Positions 1 to 9,036 of a DNA stretch of 64,000 nt are shown here, piece by piece (position 1 is the first letter of the stretch; each line of letters starts with the position of its first letter). Under the pieces are notes generated by a model. The model did not search any database. It was not told where the DNA came from and was given only the letters and a program-made list of their open reading frames with translations. This DNA is from Erythrobacter sp. SCSIO 43205. Lineage in GTDB: Bacteria; Pseudomonadota; Alphaproteobacteria; Sphingomonadales; Sphingomonadaceae. The position numbers and the translations under genes were made by a program. Where the stretch lies: contig NZ_CP063202.1 in NCBI RefSeq assembly GCF_019904235.1, positions 310,001 to 374,000 of the forward strand, written 5' to 3'.

Positions 1-1
1 A

Positions 2-1225
2 CCTGATGGCAAAAGCCTTGCCTATCTTGCGATGGAGCGGGCGGGGTACGAATCGGACCGCATGGTGGTGCATTTGCGCGACCTTGCAAGCGGCGACACC
101 CGCGCTCTGACGGCAGACACCGATCTTTCCTTTGGCAGCCTTACCTGGAGCGAGGATGGTTCATACCTCCTTGCGACCGCGACCGACGTGCTGGATGTGC
201 CCGCCTACAGGATCGACCCCAAATCGGGTGAAGTGACCGAACTCAACCTGATGGCTGGCAATGAAGCGCATATCGGCAATGTCACCCCGCTGGTGGGGGA
301 TCGCCTGCTCTTCACCCGCGATTCCATTGGTGTTCCAGCTGAGCTTTTCCTCGCGAGGATGGGTCAGACAGCGACGCCGATCACCAATGTGGTCACATCG
401 CGCATGGGCAATATGGCCACCACTGTCACCACCCGTTTTAGCTTCGAAGGGGCAGGGGGCGACACGGTCTGGGGTCAGATCACCAAGCTTGAAGAGCACG
501 ATGGCGAAATGCCGGCGATCCTTTACATCCATGGCGGGCCGCAAGGCTCTTTCCTTGATGGCTGGTCATCGCGCTGGAACCCGCGCGTTCTGGCATCGCA
601 AGGCTATGCCGTGATCTCGGTCGATTTCCACGGGAGCGCGGGATACGGCCAGGAATTCATGGACGCCATCAATCAGGATTGGGGTGGTAAACCACTCGAA
701 GACCTCCAGAAAGGCTTGGCCGCAGCGCTCAAACTAGACCCGCAGATCGATGGGGAGCGAGCCTGCGCCATGGGGGCAAGCTATGGCGGCTATATGGTCA
801 ATTGGATCGCTGGCAATTGGCCCGATCGCTTCGACTGCCTCGTTCAACACGACGGCTTGTTCGATATGCGCAGCTTCTATTATTCGACAGAAGAATTGTG
901 GTTCCCGCGCTGGGATTTTGGTGGATCGTACTCTGAAAACGCGGAAGTTTACGAGAAGTGGAACCCGGTCAACCACATCGACAAATGGCAAACGCCCATG
1001 CTGGTGATCACGGGCGAGCAGGATTTCCGCGTGCCTTACACGCAAGGGCTGCAAAGTTTCACCGTCTTGCAAGAGCGCGAGATCCCATCGCAATTGCTTG
1101 TCTTCCCGGACGAAAACCACTGGGTTCTGGGCGCGGCCAATTCGCTGCAATGGCACGAGACGGTGTTTGCATGGCTTGATCGCTGGTTAAAGCCGCGCGG
1201 CGATAAGGAGACGAGCGGGGAATGA
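2..1225 (+). CDS. S9 family peptidase, C-terminal part (5' end outside window)
   Basis: Prolyl-oligopeptidase-like (S9) peptidase that would cleave peptides or acyl-peptides. The open frame runs to the left edge without a start; the first residues ([11 protein letters not shown]) are those of a PD40-type beta-propeller blade, so the real start lies upstream. The C-terminal half is an alpha/beta hydrolase: nucleophile Ser in GASYGG (codon 779-781), an acid in GEQDFRVP (codon 1022-1024) and the His in DENHW (codon 1118-1120) give a complete triad. An oxyanion-type HGGPQG segment precedes it. It overlaps the next gene by ATGA, so the two are probably cotranscribed. A second, different S9 peptidase lies at 45017-47107. 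Substrate and export status cannot be told because the N-terminus is missing. Confidence 0.9.
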   Translation, partial: PDGKSLAYLAMERAGYESDRMVVHLRDLASGDTRALTADTDLSFGSLTWSEDGSYLLATATDVLDVPAYRIDPKSGEVTELNLMAGNEAHIGNVTPLVGDRLLFTRDSIGVPAELFLARMGQTATPITNVVTSRMGNMATTVTTRFSFEGAGGDTVWGQITKLEEHDGEMPAILYIHGGPQGSFLDGWSSRWNPRVLASQGYAVISVDFHGSAGYGQEFMDAINQDWGGKPLEDLQKGLAAALKLDPQIDGERACAMGASYGGYMVNWIAGNWPDRFDCLVQHDGLFDMRSFYYSTEELWFPRWDFGGSYSENAEVYEKWNPVNHIDKWQTPMLVITGEQDFRVPYTQGLQSFTVLQEREIPSQLLVFPDENHWVLGAANSLQWHETVFAWLDRWLKPRGDKETSGE

Positions 1226-1632
1226 TCGACCAGGACTTGCTCGCCGCACAAACCGCGCTCGCCAAGAAATACGGTCAAGGCGAATGCGGCATTAAGCGGC
1301 AGATTTTTCTTTGCGCAGTGTCGGAAAAGCAAAAATGCTGCTCGCGGGCCGAGGGCGAGGTTGCTTGGCAATATCTGAAAGACCGGCTGAAAGAGCTCGG
1401 TCTGGCAGGGCCAAAGCGTAACGTCGATAGCCCGCGCGGGCCCGGTGGCGGGATCCAGCGCAGCAAAGCCGATTGCCTGCAAATCTGCTCAAACGGGCCG
1501 ATAGCCGTCGTTTATCCCGAAGGCGTCTGGTATCATTCGTGCACCCCGCCCGTGCTCGAACGAATCATTCAGGAGCATCTGATCGGCGGATGCGTGGTGG
1601 AAGATTTTCAGCTTACGCCTCCCGGCGCCTGA
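1222..1632 (+). CDS. Thioredoxin-fold [2Fe-2S] ferredoxin-like protein
   Basis: Small (136 aa) ferredoxin of the NuoE/Shethna thioredoxin-like type. Cysteines that could bind a [2Fe-2S] cluster are seen in [13 protein letters not shown] near residue 30-40 and in [11 protein letters not shown] near residue 88-95, with the typical YPEGVWY segment afterwards, as in the family. Extra cysteines follow (HSC, GGC). The ATG overlaps the stop of the S9 peptidase (ATGA), so translation is likely coupled. Electron partner unknown; the family call is firm, the role is inference. Confidence 0.8.
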   Translation: MIDQDLLAAQTALAKKYGQGECGIKRQIFLCAVSEKQKCCSRAEGEVAWQYLKDRLKELGLAGPKRNVDSPRGPGGGIQRSKADCLQICSNGPIAVVYPEGVWYHSCTPPVLERIIQEHLIGGCVVEDFQLTPPGA

Positions 1633-1642
1633 AACCGGGCGT

Positions 1643-1960
1643 TTAGTCCTCGTCCTTTTTACCCGACCACAATTCGTCGCGGCTTGGCAATTGATTGTCG
1701 ACCGATTCGTCGTGGCCTGTGCCCGACGACAGGAACACCAATCCCATCAATCCTCCACCAAGCAGCATGGTAAAGCTGATACCGAGCGCTACGGCGATAT
1801 AAAAATGCACCGAAATCGCGCCGTTAAAGGCATAGAGCGTGCCTACCGCAAGCAGTACAACCGCCACGGTCACGCTCAATAAAAGCCGCATGATCTGGCG
1901 ATAGCGCGCCCATGCGTGGGCTGCGTTTTCCGGATCGTCGAGAGGGGACTTATTGACCAT
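1643..1960 (-). CDS. Small two-span membrane protein, function unknown
   Basis: 105-residue protein. Start chosen at 1960 because GGAGCCCC lies directly before the ATG; the open frame continues upstream but that part is unlike a protein. Residues about 25-45 and 50-75 are hydrophobic (LLLSVTVAVVLLAVG and a GISFTMLLGGGLMGLVFL segment), followed by a short acidic/basic tail ending in KKDED. I recognise similar short proteins from sphingomonads but no function. It is convergent with the ferredoxin and divergent from the CBS gene. Confidence 0.7.
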   Translation of the reverse strand: MVNKSPLDDPENAAHAWARYRQIMRLLLSVTVAVVLLAVGTLYAFNGAISVHFYIAVALGISFTMLLGGGLMGLVFLSSGTGHDESVDNQLPSRDELWSGKKDED

Positions 1961-2096
1961 TGGGGCTCCATGCGGGCGGCGCTGCGTGATTGCAATGGTG
2001 AAGATACGAGACGAGCGCCAATTAAGTTTTAGCACTGAGCAGACTCGCCTTTGCGCGCGATTAATGGCAGCTTTGCACTCTGAGAGGAGAGAAGCC

Positions 2097-2528
2097 ATGA
2101 CGATTGCAAAGATTATTGAGAGCAGAAAAGGCTCCGAAATCATCTCCTGCGATGCGACCACGCCAGTGAATGAAGTCATCGGTATGCTTGCAGGCAAACG
2201 GATCGGCGCACTGCCTGTCTTGCGCGGGGGGCAAGTCGCAGGGATCGTATCGGAGCGCGACATCATCTACCGGCTCGCGAGCGAAGGGCCTTCGTGCCTC
2301 ACCGGCCCGGTTGAGGCGATTATGACCGCGCCCGCTGTAACCGTAGAACCCTCAACCAGGATCGACGACGCGCTCGCACTCATGACAAAGCGGCGGTTTC
2401 GCCACTTCCCAGTGGTTGAAAACGGGGCTTTGGTTGCATTTGTCTCCATCGGTGACCTCGTGAAAGACAAGATTGACGCAGTGGAGCATGAAGCGGCGGC
2501 CTTGCGCGATTATATTCAAACGGCCTGA
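2097..2528 (+). CDS. CBS-domain protein
   Basis: 143-residue protein made of two CBS domains (about residues 8-65 and 75-130), which usually pair into a Bateman module that binds adenine nucleotides. Seen: TPVNEVIGMLAGKRIGALPV and SERDIIYRLA in the first, IDDALALMTKRRFRHFPVV and the ISIGDLVK-like VSIGDLVKDK in the second. Start 2097 follows AGGAGAG with good spacing; the frame upstream lacks coding character. Stand-alone proteins of this form are common in alphaproteobacteria; the partner enzyme is unknown. Confidence 0.85.
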   Translation: MTIAKIIESRKGSEIISCDATTPVNEVIGMLAGKRIGALPVLRGGQVAGIVSERDIIYRLASEGPSCLTGPVEAIMTAPAVTVEPSTRIDDALALMTKRRFRHFPVVENGALVAFVSIGDLVKDKIDAVEHEAAALRDYIQTA

Positions 2529-2576
2529 TCGGCCAAACGACTTGAGCAAAGCGCCTGCCAGACTTACATATACGCA

Positions 2577-2918
2577 ATGGCTGACACACTCACTAAGACC
2601 CCGACCCTGACTGCGGCAGCGGCGGCACGCGTTGCGTGGATTGCTGATAAGCAAAGCAAGCCTGCTATTTTGAGGCTTTCGGTTGAGGGCGGGGGCTGTT
2701 CGGGTTTTCAATACAAGTTTGAAATGGCCGACGCACCAGAGGGCGACGATACGGTGAGCGAAACCGACGGGGTGAAGCTGCTCGTCGATCCTGTAAGCCT
2801 CGACCTTCTTCAAGGCAGCCTTGTCGATTATGTCGAAAACCTTGGCGGGGCTGCGTTTCGGGTTGAAAACCCCAATGCAGCGGCGGGATGCGGCTGCGGA
2901 TCAAGCTTCGGGATATAA
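2577..2918 (+). CDS. erpA: HesB/IscA-family Fe-S cluster carrier (ErpA-like)
   Basis: A-type iron-sulfur carrier, 113 aa, that would pass clusters to apo-proteins. The three conserved cysteines are present: one in EGGGCSGFQY (about residue 41) and the C-terminal CGCGSSF pair. Length is normal for ErpA/IscA. No isc or suf genes are next to it, so whether it is ErpA or another A-type carrier cannot be settled from sequence alone; the symbol is therefore tentative. Confidence 0.85.
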   Translation: MADTLTKTPTLTAAAAARVAWIADKQSKPAILRLSVEGGGCSGFQYKFEMADAPEGDDTVSETDGVKLLVDPVSLDLLQGSLVDYVENLGGAAFRVENPNAAAGCGCGSSFGI

Positions 2919-2957
2919 TTCGGGCTCTTGCGATAGACGCAGGCGCGCTCATCCGCC

Positions 2958-3776
2958 ATGAATGCGCCCATGAAGATCGCCACCTACAATATCAACGGCG
3001 TCAAAGCGCGCCTGCCACGCCTTAAAGAATGGCTTGAGGAAACGCGGCCCTCAGTTGCGTGCCTGCAAGAGATCAAGAGCCAGGATAAAGACTTTCCCGC
3101 AAATGAGTTCGAGGCGCTCGGCTATGAGCTGATCTGGCACGGGCAAAAGAGCTTTAATGGGGTCGCGATCCTCGCTGATACCAAGGCAGGTTATTCCATA
3201 AACGAGGTAAAGCGCGGGCTTGGTATTGATGGTCCCAAAGAGGGTGAAGGTGAGCAATCACGCTATCTTGAGGCGGACATAACCAAGGATGGGAAGACGG
3301 TGCGCATCGTATGCATCTACCTTCCCAACGGCAATCCGCAGCCCGGGCCAAAGTTCGATTATAAGCTTGCCTGGATGGAGAAGCTGCGCGCGCGCATGGG
3401 CGAGATCTGGGCAGAGGAAGTGCCAGCGGCGGTCTTGGGTGACTACAATGTCATCCCGCATGATGACGATGTCTATTCGGTCAAGGCGATGGCATCCGAT
3501 GCTCTGATGCAGCCTGAATCGCGCGCCGCTTATTCGCGCCTTTTGTCTGATGGCTGGACCGATGCGATACGCACTTTGAACCCGCGCGGCGGGGTGTGGA
3601 CCTATTGGGATTACAAAGCGGGCGCGTGGCAACGCGATCATGGATTTCGCATTGATCACATCCTGCTCTCACCCGAACTTGCCGATCGCCTTGAATCGGT
3701 AGGGGTCGACCGTGAGCACAGGGGCCGCGAGAAAGCCTCCGATCACGCGCCTACTTGGGCAATGTTGCGGGAATAA
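2958..3776 (+). CDS. xth: Exodeoxyribonuclease III (AP endonuclease)
   Basis: Mg-dependent endonuclease/exonuclease/phosphatase-fold enzyme that nicks at abasic sites and trims 3' ends in base-excision repair. Seen in order: TYNINGVKAR at the N-terminus, the catalytic Glu in CLQEIKSQD, GDYNVIPHDD (Asp/Asn pair), FRIDHILLS and the terminal SDHAPTW. Full length (272 aa from 2958; an in-frame ATG at 2970 is equally possible). It converges on the SleB-type gene through a hairpin at 3790-3841. Confidence 0.93.
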   Translation: MNAPMKIATYNINGVKARLPRLKEWLEETRPSVACLQEIKSQDKDFPANEFEALGYELIWHGQKSFNGVAILADTKAGYSINEVKRGLGIDGPKEGEGEQSRYLEADITKDGKTVRIVCIYLPNGNPQPGPKFDYKLAWMEKLRARMGEIWAEEVPAAVLGDYNVIPHDDDVYSVKAMASDALMQPESRAAYSRLLSDGWTDAIRTLNPRGGVWTYWDYKAGAWQRDHGFRIDHILLSPELADRLESVGVDREHRGREKASDHAPTWAMLRE

Positions 3777-3789
3777 ACTTCGACAACAA

Positions 3790-3841
3790 AAGGACCCCGC
3801 CGCTCACGCAACCTGGGGGGAGGGGGGAGAGGCGGGGCCTT
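3790..3841. terminator. Bidirectional terminator-like hairpin between xth and the cell wall hydrolase gene
   Basis: AAGGaCCCCGCC at 3790-3801 pairs with GGCGGGGCCTT at 3831-3841 with one bulged A and a 29-nt G-rich loop. It sits between two converging genes, with A-rich sequence on one side. The T-tract is short, so terminator function is inference. Confidence 0.45.
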
Positions 3842-3863
3842 AAGCCATCAGCTGATGCAATGA

Positions 3864-4538
3864 TCAGCGATAGAAGACGTGTGTCTGAATCTGTGCGAGG
3901 CGGGTTTTTCTGCGGCTCCATTTCGGGCGAACGTAATTCGCATGGAAATAGACCGCATCACTGGCCTCGGTTTGCCAAAGATTGTTATGCGCGATTTTGG
4001 CAATCGCCTTGGCACGGTGCCAAGTGGCTTTGTTCGTGTTGATGCGAGGCATTTTGCCCCCGCGCACGAAAGAAAACTGAGCGCGCTGATAGACAACGCC
4101 GCAATAGCTGGCAGGCCAGCGATTATCCGATGCGCGGTTGATGACCACCTCAGCGACGGCCAATTGACCTTGCAAGGGTTCGCCGCGCGCTTCGAAATAA
4201 ACTGCGCCTGCAAGACAGCGCATCTGCTCGGTCAGCTCTGCGTCTTTGTCCATGCTGGCCACCAGCTCGCGCAATGAAGAGGCTTCATTTGCAATCGGGG
4301 TGGCGGGTTCAGCAACTGGCTGCACCACTTCTTCGGAGACAAAGGTCACTTCCTCAGCTGACGCTTCTTGGGCGGGTACCTGGGGAACGATCTCGACTTG
4401 TTCAGGCTCTACGGCCTCAACACCGCCCATGACATCGTCGTCCTGGGCAAAGGCTTCAGCGCCATCGACGCTGGAGAAACTCAATCCTGCGACCGCTGCA
4501 ATCGCGATCGCGCTGTATGAATAAGTCCTGCGACTCAC
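3864..4538 (-). CDS. SleB-type cell wall hydrolase, exported
   Basis: 224-residue protein with an N-terminal hydrophobic segment (residues 8-30, ending near AEAFAQ) that looks like a signal peptide, an acidic linker (residues 32-75) and a C-terminal hydrolase_2 (SleB/CwlJ) domain. The catalytic Glu is in AVYFEARGE, followed by AVAEVVINR and the FSFVRGGKMP and AVYFHANYV segments typical of the family. It probably acts as a lytic transglycosylase/muramidase on peptidoglycan in the periplasm. Single gene, transcribed toward xth. Confidence 0.85.
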   Translation of the reverse strand: MSRRTYSYSAIAIAAVAGLSFSSVDGAEAFAQDDDVMGGVEAVEPEQVEIVPQVPAQEASAEEVTFVSEEVVQPVAEPATPIANEASSLRELVASMDKDAELTEQMRCLAGAVYFEARGEPLQGQLAVAEVVINRASDNRWPASYCGVVYQRAQFSFVRGGKMPRINTNKATWHRAKAIAKIAHNNLWQTEASDAVYFHANYVRPKWSRRKTRLAQIQTHVFYR

Positions 4539-4758
4539 TTCGATCTTCTTTTTGTGCGGTGAGCGAGCTCAGGCGCAGGCGCGAACCTTGTAGGGGTGCG
4601 ATAGTGTCGCGGGGTATGAGAGGTGGTTCGGTTAGCCTGCCGGCTGCCCCCCGTCTGCGTGCTCTAAGCCGGACCGAATTGCCCTGAACCCAAGCCTGCG
4701 CGTCTGGAAGCGGCGCTCCAAATAGGCGGTTATCCCGATGGGTCAAGTTACCAGTCGA

Positions 4759-5094
4759 TTAATCGGGCAAAAGCGCGATGAACCGTTCTGCATCGGCGAT
4801 ATCCACCTCCAAAACCCACAAATCGGGGTCTTGAGAGCGCCGTCTTGCAATATATTCGTCAAATTCCGACGGTTTTTCAATATCTTGCAACTTTGTGCAT
4901 TCGAAAGGGCGCGTCCCGTCGAGTTGAGGCATTCTTTCGTAAAGCTTGGCAGGGCCACCGCGAAACATCGTTACAATCAGGATCGTACCTGCATCGCGCT
5001 CCCCTTTGGAGAGCACCATCGCAAAGCCGCCATTTGATTCGGCAAGGCGCGAGATGCTGGAAACCTCAAGGTGAGCAGGAAGGCGCTCGGACAC
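4759..5094 (-). CDS. DUF1491 family protein
   Basis: 111-residue protein matching the alphaproteobacterial DUF1491 pattern: LPAHLEVSSISRLAESNGGFA at the start, KGERDAGTILIV in the middle and the terminal DPDLWVLEVDIADAERF. Function unknown. It lies 12 nt downstream of the thioesterase stop, in the same direction, so it is probably in one operon with the thioesterase and ptsN. Confidence 0.8.
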   Translation of the reverse strand: MSERLPAHLEVSSISRLAESNGGFAMVLSKGERDAGTILIVTMFRGGPAKLYERMPQLDGTRPFECTKLQDIEKPSEFDEYIARRRSQDPDLWVLEVDIADAERFIALLPD

Positions 5095-5106
5095 AAATAC
5101 AGCCCG

Positions 5107-5574
5107 TTAGCTCGCGTAGCCCGGCAGACTGGATAAAGGGATGCGAGAGCGCATGAAGGTGCCCGTACCCCGGCCAATTTCATCGCCTTCGCTATCGACC
5201 AGCCGCGCCTCGGCGACCATCACCCGCCTGCGACCGCTCACCCATTTGCCTTCGGCCACAACCTCACCCTCCTTCACAGGCTTGGTGAAGTGGAGGTTGA
5301 AACTGGTGGTCAAAAGAAAGGTGTCGGTTGCAAGCGTGTTAGCGGCATAAAAGGCCGCATCGTCGAGCATCTTGAAATAGATCGTACCATGCGCCGCGCC
5401 TGCTGCGTGGTAAATATCTGGCGTGATCGCAAAGGTGAGGCGCGAAAGCCCCTCACCCACGATTTCAAGCTTTGAACGGAATTTTTCATTCACAGGCGCA
5501 GAGGCGTAGAGCCTCTCAAGCGCGCGGTAATGGCCCTGCGCACCGGTTTCGCCAGCTGTATTCTCAGGCGGCAT
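5107..5574 (-). CDS. PaaI-family hotdog thioesterase
   Basis: 155-residue single-hotdog protein, likely an acyl-CoA thioesterase. The HAAGAAHGTIYFKMLDDAAF segment (about residues 56-75) is the family helix with the conserved H-G and D residues; the strand TTSFNLHFTKPVKEGEV and the GRRRVMVAEARLVD segment complete the fold. It overlaps the end of ptsN by 11 nt, which suggests translational coupling. Substrate is not predictable. Confidence 0.85.
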   Translation of the reverse strand: MPPENTAGETGAQGHYRALERLYASAPVNEKFRSKLEIVGEGLSRLTFAITPDIYHAAGAAHGTIYFKMLDDAAFYAANTLATDTFLLTTSFNLHFTKPVKEGEVVAEGKWVSGRRRVMVAEARLVDSEGDEIGRGTGTFMRSRIPLSSLPGYAS

Positions 5575-6028
5575 CGCGCTGAAGGAACTGATTTGTCAAA
5601 AGCGCATAGACCGCCTCTGCATCCGGCGCTTCGCTAAGGGCGCTCATCATATGCTCATCGCGCATCAGCCGCGAGATCGCAGCGAGCGCGTGCAAATGCG
5701 TGGCCCCTGCGTTTTCAGGCGAGACAAGACCAAAAGCGATCGTGACAGGAACAGCGTCGGCAGCCTTGAAATCAACCGGCGTCTCCAGCTTAAGAACAGC
5801 CAGAGTGGGACGCGACACAGTGGAAAGGCGGCAATGCGGAATAGCAACACCGCGACCAAACCCCGTGCTTCCTAGCGCCTCACGCTGTTCCAGACCTTCA
5901 AGCACATCATCTGCATCGAGCCCATAAACGGACGCGAACAGATCGGATAGCTTGCTTAAGATTTGTCGTTTCTCTTCAATGCGTGCGGTTGCGACCGCCT
6001 CAGCCAGAAGATTGATATTTACGTCCAT
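5564..6028 (-). CDS. ptsN: PTS IIA-like nitrogen regulatory protein PtsN
   Basis: 154-residue EIIA(Ntr) protein of the nitrogen phosphotransfer system, which is phosphorylated by NPr and modulates potassium and stringent-response related targets in other proteobacteria. The phospho-accepting His is in GVAIPHCR (about residue 66); KRQILSKLSDLFA and STGFGRG precede it as in the family. It lies downstream of hpf in the same direction, the common rpoN-hpf-ptsN order, but no rpoN is present here. Confidence 0.9.
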   Translation of the reverse strand: MDVNINLLAEAVATARIEEKRQILSKLSDLFASVYGLDADDVLEGLEQREALGSTGFGRGVAIPHCRLSTVSRPTLAVLKLETPVDFKAADAVPVTIAFGLVSPENAGATHLHALAAISRLMRDEHMMSALSEAPDAEAVYALLTNQFLQRDAA

Positions 6029-6204
6029 GTGTATTCCAAAATCCCGTCGATTTCCCGCGTGAGGGAAGTCAAGAATAGGCCAATACCCGACAATAAAGCC
6101 GCAATTGTGGCCTGTTTGATCAGCCCATTTGCATTTTTATGTCTGGCTTGGATCGCTCCCGGTTATCCAGCGGTTCCCTTACCGCCACCCGGGTTTGCAT
6201 ATTC

Positions 6205-6768
6205 TTATGACGGCTCGACCCATCCGATTGAGCCGTCGGAGCGGCGATAGACCATATTGTGCCGCTCAGTTCCAGCATTTTTAAAAAATAATGCGGGAGT
6301 ATCGCGCAAATCGAGCATCATAACTGCATTGGCAACGCTGCAAGTGGGCACATCAACGCTGGTTTCGGCGATGATTGGAGGTGCATCTTCGACGACTTCT
6401 TCAACCTCGGCATCAACCGCGAAGATTGTATAGGCCGCTTCCTCTTCGGCTCTGGCATGAGCACTTTGTTCGTGGTGATCTTTTAGGCGGCGTTTGTATC
6501 GGCGCAGCTGCTTTTCAATCTTGCCCGCCGCATCATCAAGCGCCTGATGCGCATCATGGGCCTCGCCATGGGCCTTTAGAATGAGCCCGTGCATCACGTG
6601 CATGACGATGTCACAGGTAAAAGCGCTGCCCGGACCCTTGCCGAAAGTTACGTGGGAGGAAAGCGCGCGCTCAAAATACTTCTCGATGATCCCCTCAAGC
6701 CGCTCTGTTGCGTGTTCCTGCAATGCTGCGCCGGTTTCAACCTGGTGGCCTGAGATTCGCAAATCCAT
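6205..6768 (-). CDS. hpf: Ribosome hibernation promoting factor, long form
   Basis: 187-residue protein. Start placed at 6768 (MDLRISGHQ) rather than the upstream ATG because GAAAGGA lies about 9 nt before it and family members begin this way. Residues 1-100 are the S30AE/RaiA domain that binds the decoding centre (LEGIIEKYFE, DIVMHVMHGL, DDAAGKIEKQLRRYKRR). A C-terminal domain ends in VYRRSDGSIGWVEPS, as in long HPF proteins that dimerise 70S ribosomes into 100S particles. The linker is acidic (VEEVVEDAPP). Confidence 0.9.
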   Translation of the reverse strand: MDLRISGHQVETGAALQEHATERLEGIIEKYFERALSSHVTFGKGPGSAFTCDIVMHVMHGLILKAHGEAHDAHQALDDAAGKIEKQLRRYKRRLKDHHEQSAHARAEEEAAYTIFAVDAEVEEVVEDAPPIIAETSVDVPTCSVANAVMMLDLRDTPALFFKNAGTERHNMVYRRSDGSIGWVEPS

Positions 6769-6837
6769 AAAGACGTGTCCTTTCGTCAATCATCGCAAGC
6801 AAGGCGCTTTGGATCCATCAAAGCTTGAGTGTCTTGC

Positions 6838-7539
6838 CTAACGTGTCCAGATCGCCTCCTCGATGGAAGCGACAAATTCCTTATGCGCGGCCAGCTCCTC
6901 GGCGCTTGCCATATGCGGTCGCGGTTCGCGGCGTGGCGCTTTGGGTTTTGCAGCTGTGGCCGCACCTGCATCATTTTGAGGCGCGTTCGGGGTCGCTTCG
7001 GGCTCATTTGCAAGCTCAAGCCCGATCTGTCGCCCACCTGTCAGCTCCACATACACTTGAGCCAACAATTCTGCATCGAGCAAAGCGCCGTGTTTCACCC
7101 GGTGGCTGCGATCAACGCCGTAGCGCGTGCACAGAGCATCCAATGACAGCTTGGCACCAGGGTGCTTTTTGCGGGCGATCGCAACGGTATCGACCATGCG
7201 GTCCATTGAAATAGGCTCACGCCCGATACGCTCCAGCTCGGCGTTCAAAAAGCCAAAGTCAAAGCTCGCATTATGCGCAACGAGCGGGGCGTCTCCCAGA
7301 AACTCAAGCAATTCGTCAGCGGTTTCAGAAAAGAGCGGCTTTCCCGACAGAAATTCAGCCGAAAGACCATGCACCGCTTCGGCAGCGGCGGGCATATCGC
7401 GTTCTGGGTTGTAATAGGCGTGATAGCTGTTCCCGGTTTCAACCCGGTCGATCATTTCGACACAGCCTATTTCGACCATCCGGTCCCCTGTTTTGGGGTC
7501 AAGGCCGGTGGTTTCTGTGTCGAATATCACTTCCCGCAT
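6838..7539 (-). CDS. dnaQ: DNA polymerase III epsilon subunit (3'-5' proofreading exonuclease)
   Basis: 233 residues from ATG 7539; an upstream TTG (7575) would add an unlikely leader. DEDDh exonuclease motifs are complete: FDTETTGLDP at the N-terminus (Exo I), VAHNASFDFGFLN (Exo II) and HGALLDAELLAQVY (Exo III). After about residue 175 comes a low-complexity Ala/Pro/Lys linker and a short C-terminal segment that could contact the polymerase alpha subunit. It lies 40 nt after coaE in the leftward maf-aroE-coaE-dnaQ run next to the origin. Confidence 0.92.
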   Translation of the reverse strand: MREVIFDTETTGLDPKTGDRMVEIGCVEMIDRVETGNSYHAYYNPERDMPAAAEAVHGLSAEFLSGKPLFSETADELLEFLGDAPLVAHNASFDFGFLNAELERIGREPISMDRMVDTVAIARKKHPGAKLSLDALCTRYGVDRSHRVKHGALLDAELLAQVYVELTGGRQIGLELANEPEATPNAPQNDAGAATAAKPKAPRREPRPHMASAEELAAHKEFVASIEEAIWTR

Positions 7540-7579
7540 TTCTCGGACTATCGGCTTATGCAGCGCCAAGTGCAAGGGG

Positions 7580-8176
7580 TTAGAGCGACGCTTTTAGCTC
7601 CAAAATGAGCGCCTCTACCTGAGCCCGTGTCTCTTCAAGCGTGGTGCTTGTATCAATCACATGATCAGCGCGTGCGCGTTTTTCAGCATCGGGCATTTGT
7701 AATCCCACAATATGCTCGAATTTCTCCACGCTCATGCCGGGGCGGGCGAGCACGCGTTCGCGCTGAACCTCGGCCGGAGCAGAGACAACGACGATGGTGT
7801 CGACAGCTGCGTGCCCGCTGCCTTCGAAGAGCAAAGGGATGTCGAAAAGGATGAGCGCGGCATCCTTATGCTCTTCAAGGAATTTCCCGCGTTTCAAGGC
7901 GACCGCGGGGTGGACGATGGCCTCAAGTTTCTTGAGCTTTTCCTTGTCGCCAAAAACGATCTTGCCAAGAGCATCGCGAATGACACCTTCCGGGCCGGTT
8001 GACCCGGGAAAGGCTTCTTCGATAGCAGGGATAAGCTCGCCGCCCGGCCCCTGAAGAGCACGAACCTCGGCATCGGCATCGAATACAGGCACGCCAGCCT
8101 CCTCGAACATCGCCGCAACGGTCGATTTGCCCATGCCGATGGAGCCGGTGAGGCCTATGATCGAGGGTTTGGTCAT
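7580..8176 (-). CDS. coaE: Dephospho-CoA kinase
   Basis: 198-residue P-loop kinase catalysing the last step of coenzyme A synthesis. Walker A is GLTGSIGMGKST at the N-terminus; DADAEVRAL (family DAD), HPAVALKRG, DIPLLFEGSG and VVVSAPAEVQRERVLAR follow in the normal order. Its ATG overlaps the aroE stop by 4 nt, so the genes are translationally coupled. Confidence 0.95.
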   Translation of the reverse strand: MTKPSIIGLTGSIGMGKSTVAAMFEEAGVPVFDADAEVRALQGPGGELIPAIEEAFPGSTGPEGVIRDALGKIVFGDKEKLKKLEAIVHPAVALKRGKFLEEHKDAALILFDIPLLFEGSGHAAVDTIVVVSAPAEVQRERVLARPGMSVEKFEHIVGLQMPDAEKRARADHVIDTSTTLEETRAQVEALILELKASL

Positions 8177-9036
8177 GCTGTCATGCGCTCCACCAATTCG
8201 GCATCATATTCGCGGGGAGGGGGCGCGCCGAAAAACTTCTCGAAGGCAATCGCCGCTTGACCAATGAGCATGGACAGCCCGTGGATCGCCTCATGCCCTT
8301 TGCGTCTCGCGTCTTTGAGGAATGGCGTTTCAAGCGGGCTCGTCACAATATCATAGGCGATAGAGCCTGGCGGCGCGTGACTCCAATCAAATTGCAGCGG
8401 TGGATTGCCTGTCATACCGAGCGGCGAGGCGTTGACGACAAGATCAAGGCATCCTTCGCGGTCATCAAAGGCGAAATCAGTTGGCGCGGCGAAATGATCG
8501 AGATGAATGGCATGATGCTCACCCTTGGGCGCAAGTTCATCGAGGAGCGCGCGCGCTTTGTCCGGATTGCGTCCCGCCACGACGAGCGTGAAGCCTTCGC
8601 TCGCAAGCGCTGCAATGATCGCGCGCGCTGCGCCGCCAGTGCCAAGGATGCGGGCCATGCGGAAATAGTGCTGGTCTTGGAGGTGACCGCGCAAAGGCTC
8701 CAGAAATCCGCCCGCATCGGTATTATATCCGATGAGCGCTTCACCCTCACGCACCACCGTATTCACCGCGCCCAGCCGCTCGGCCAGCGGATCAAGACGA
8801 TCAAGCAATGGGATGATAGCCTGCTTGTGCGGCATGGTGACATTGCACCCCGTCCATCGCGGGTCGGCATTGGACGCGTCGAGATAGTCGGCCAGACCCT
8901 CAGTGGTCACATGAGCGCGCGTATACTCGCCCGCAATTCCCAGCTTTTCGAGCCAGAATTCATGGATTGCCGGGGATTTGGACTGCGCAATCGGATCGCC
9001 GATCACTTGGGCAAGAGGTGTTTGCGGCGAAGTCAT
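8173..9036 (-). CDS. aroE: Shikimate dehydrogenase
   Basis: 287-residue NADP-dependent enzyme reducing 3-dehydroshikimate. Seen: substrate site [13 protein letters not shown] near residue 15, the catalytic Lys in [11 protein letters not shown], the dinucleotide motif GTGGAARAI (about residue 132) and [12 protein letters not shown]. Length is normal. It overlaps maf (ATGA type) upstream and coaE downstream. Confidence 0.95.
   Translation of the reverse strand: MTSPQTPLAQVIGDPIAQSKSPAIHEFWLEKLGIAGEYTRAHVTTEGLADYLDASNADPRWTGCNVTMPHKQAIIPLLDRLDPLAERLGAVNTVVREGEALIGYNTDAGGFLEPLRGHLQDQHYFRMARILGTGGAARAIIAALASEGFTLVVAGRNPDKARALLDELAPKGEHHAIHLDHFAAPTDFAFDDREGCLDLVVNASPLGMTGNPPLQFDWSHAPPGSIAYDIVTSPLETPFLKDARRKGHEAIHGLSMLIGQAAIAFEKFFGAPPPREYDAELVERMTA

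Noticed and set aside
6029..6204. Possible small gene between ptsN and hpf on the plus strand
   Set aside because: The frame crosses both flanking genes' ends, has no SD and no similarity I recognise.
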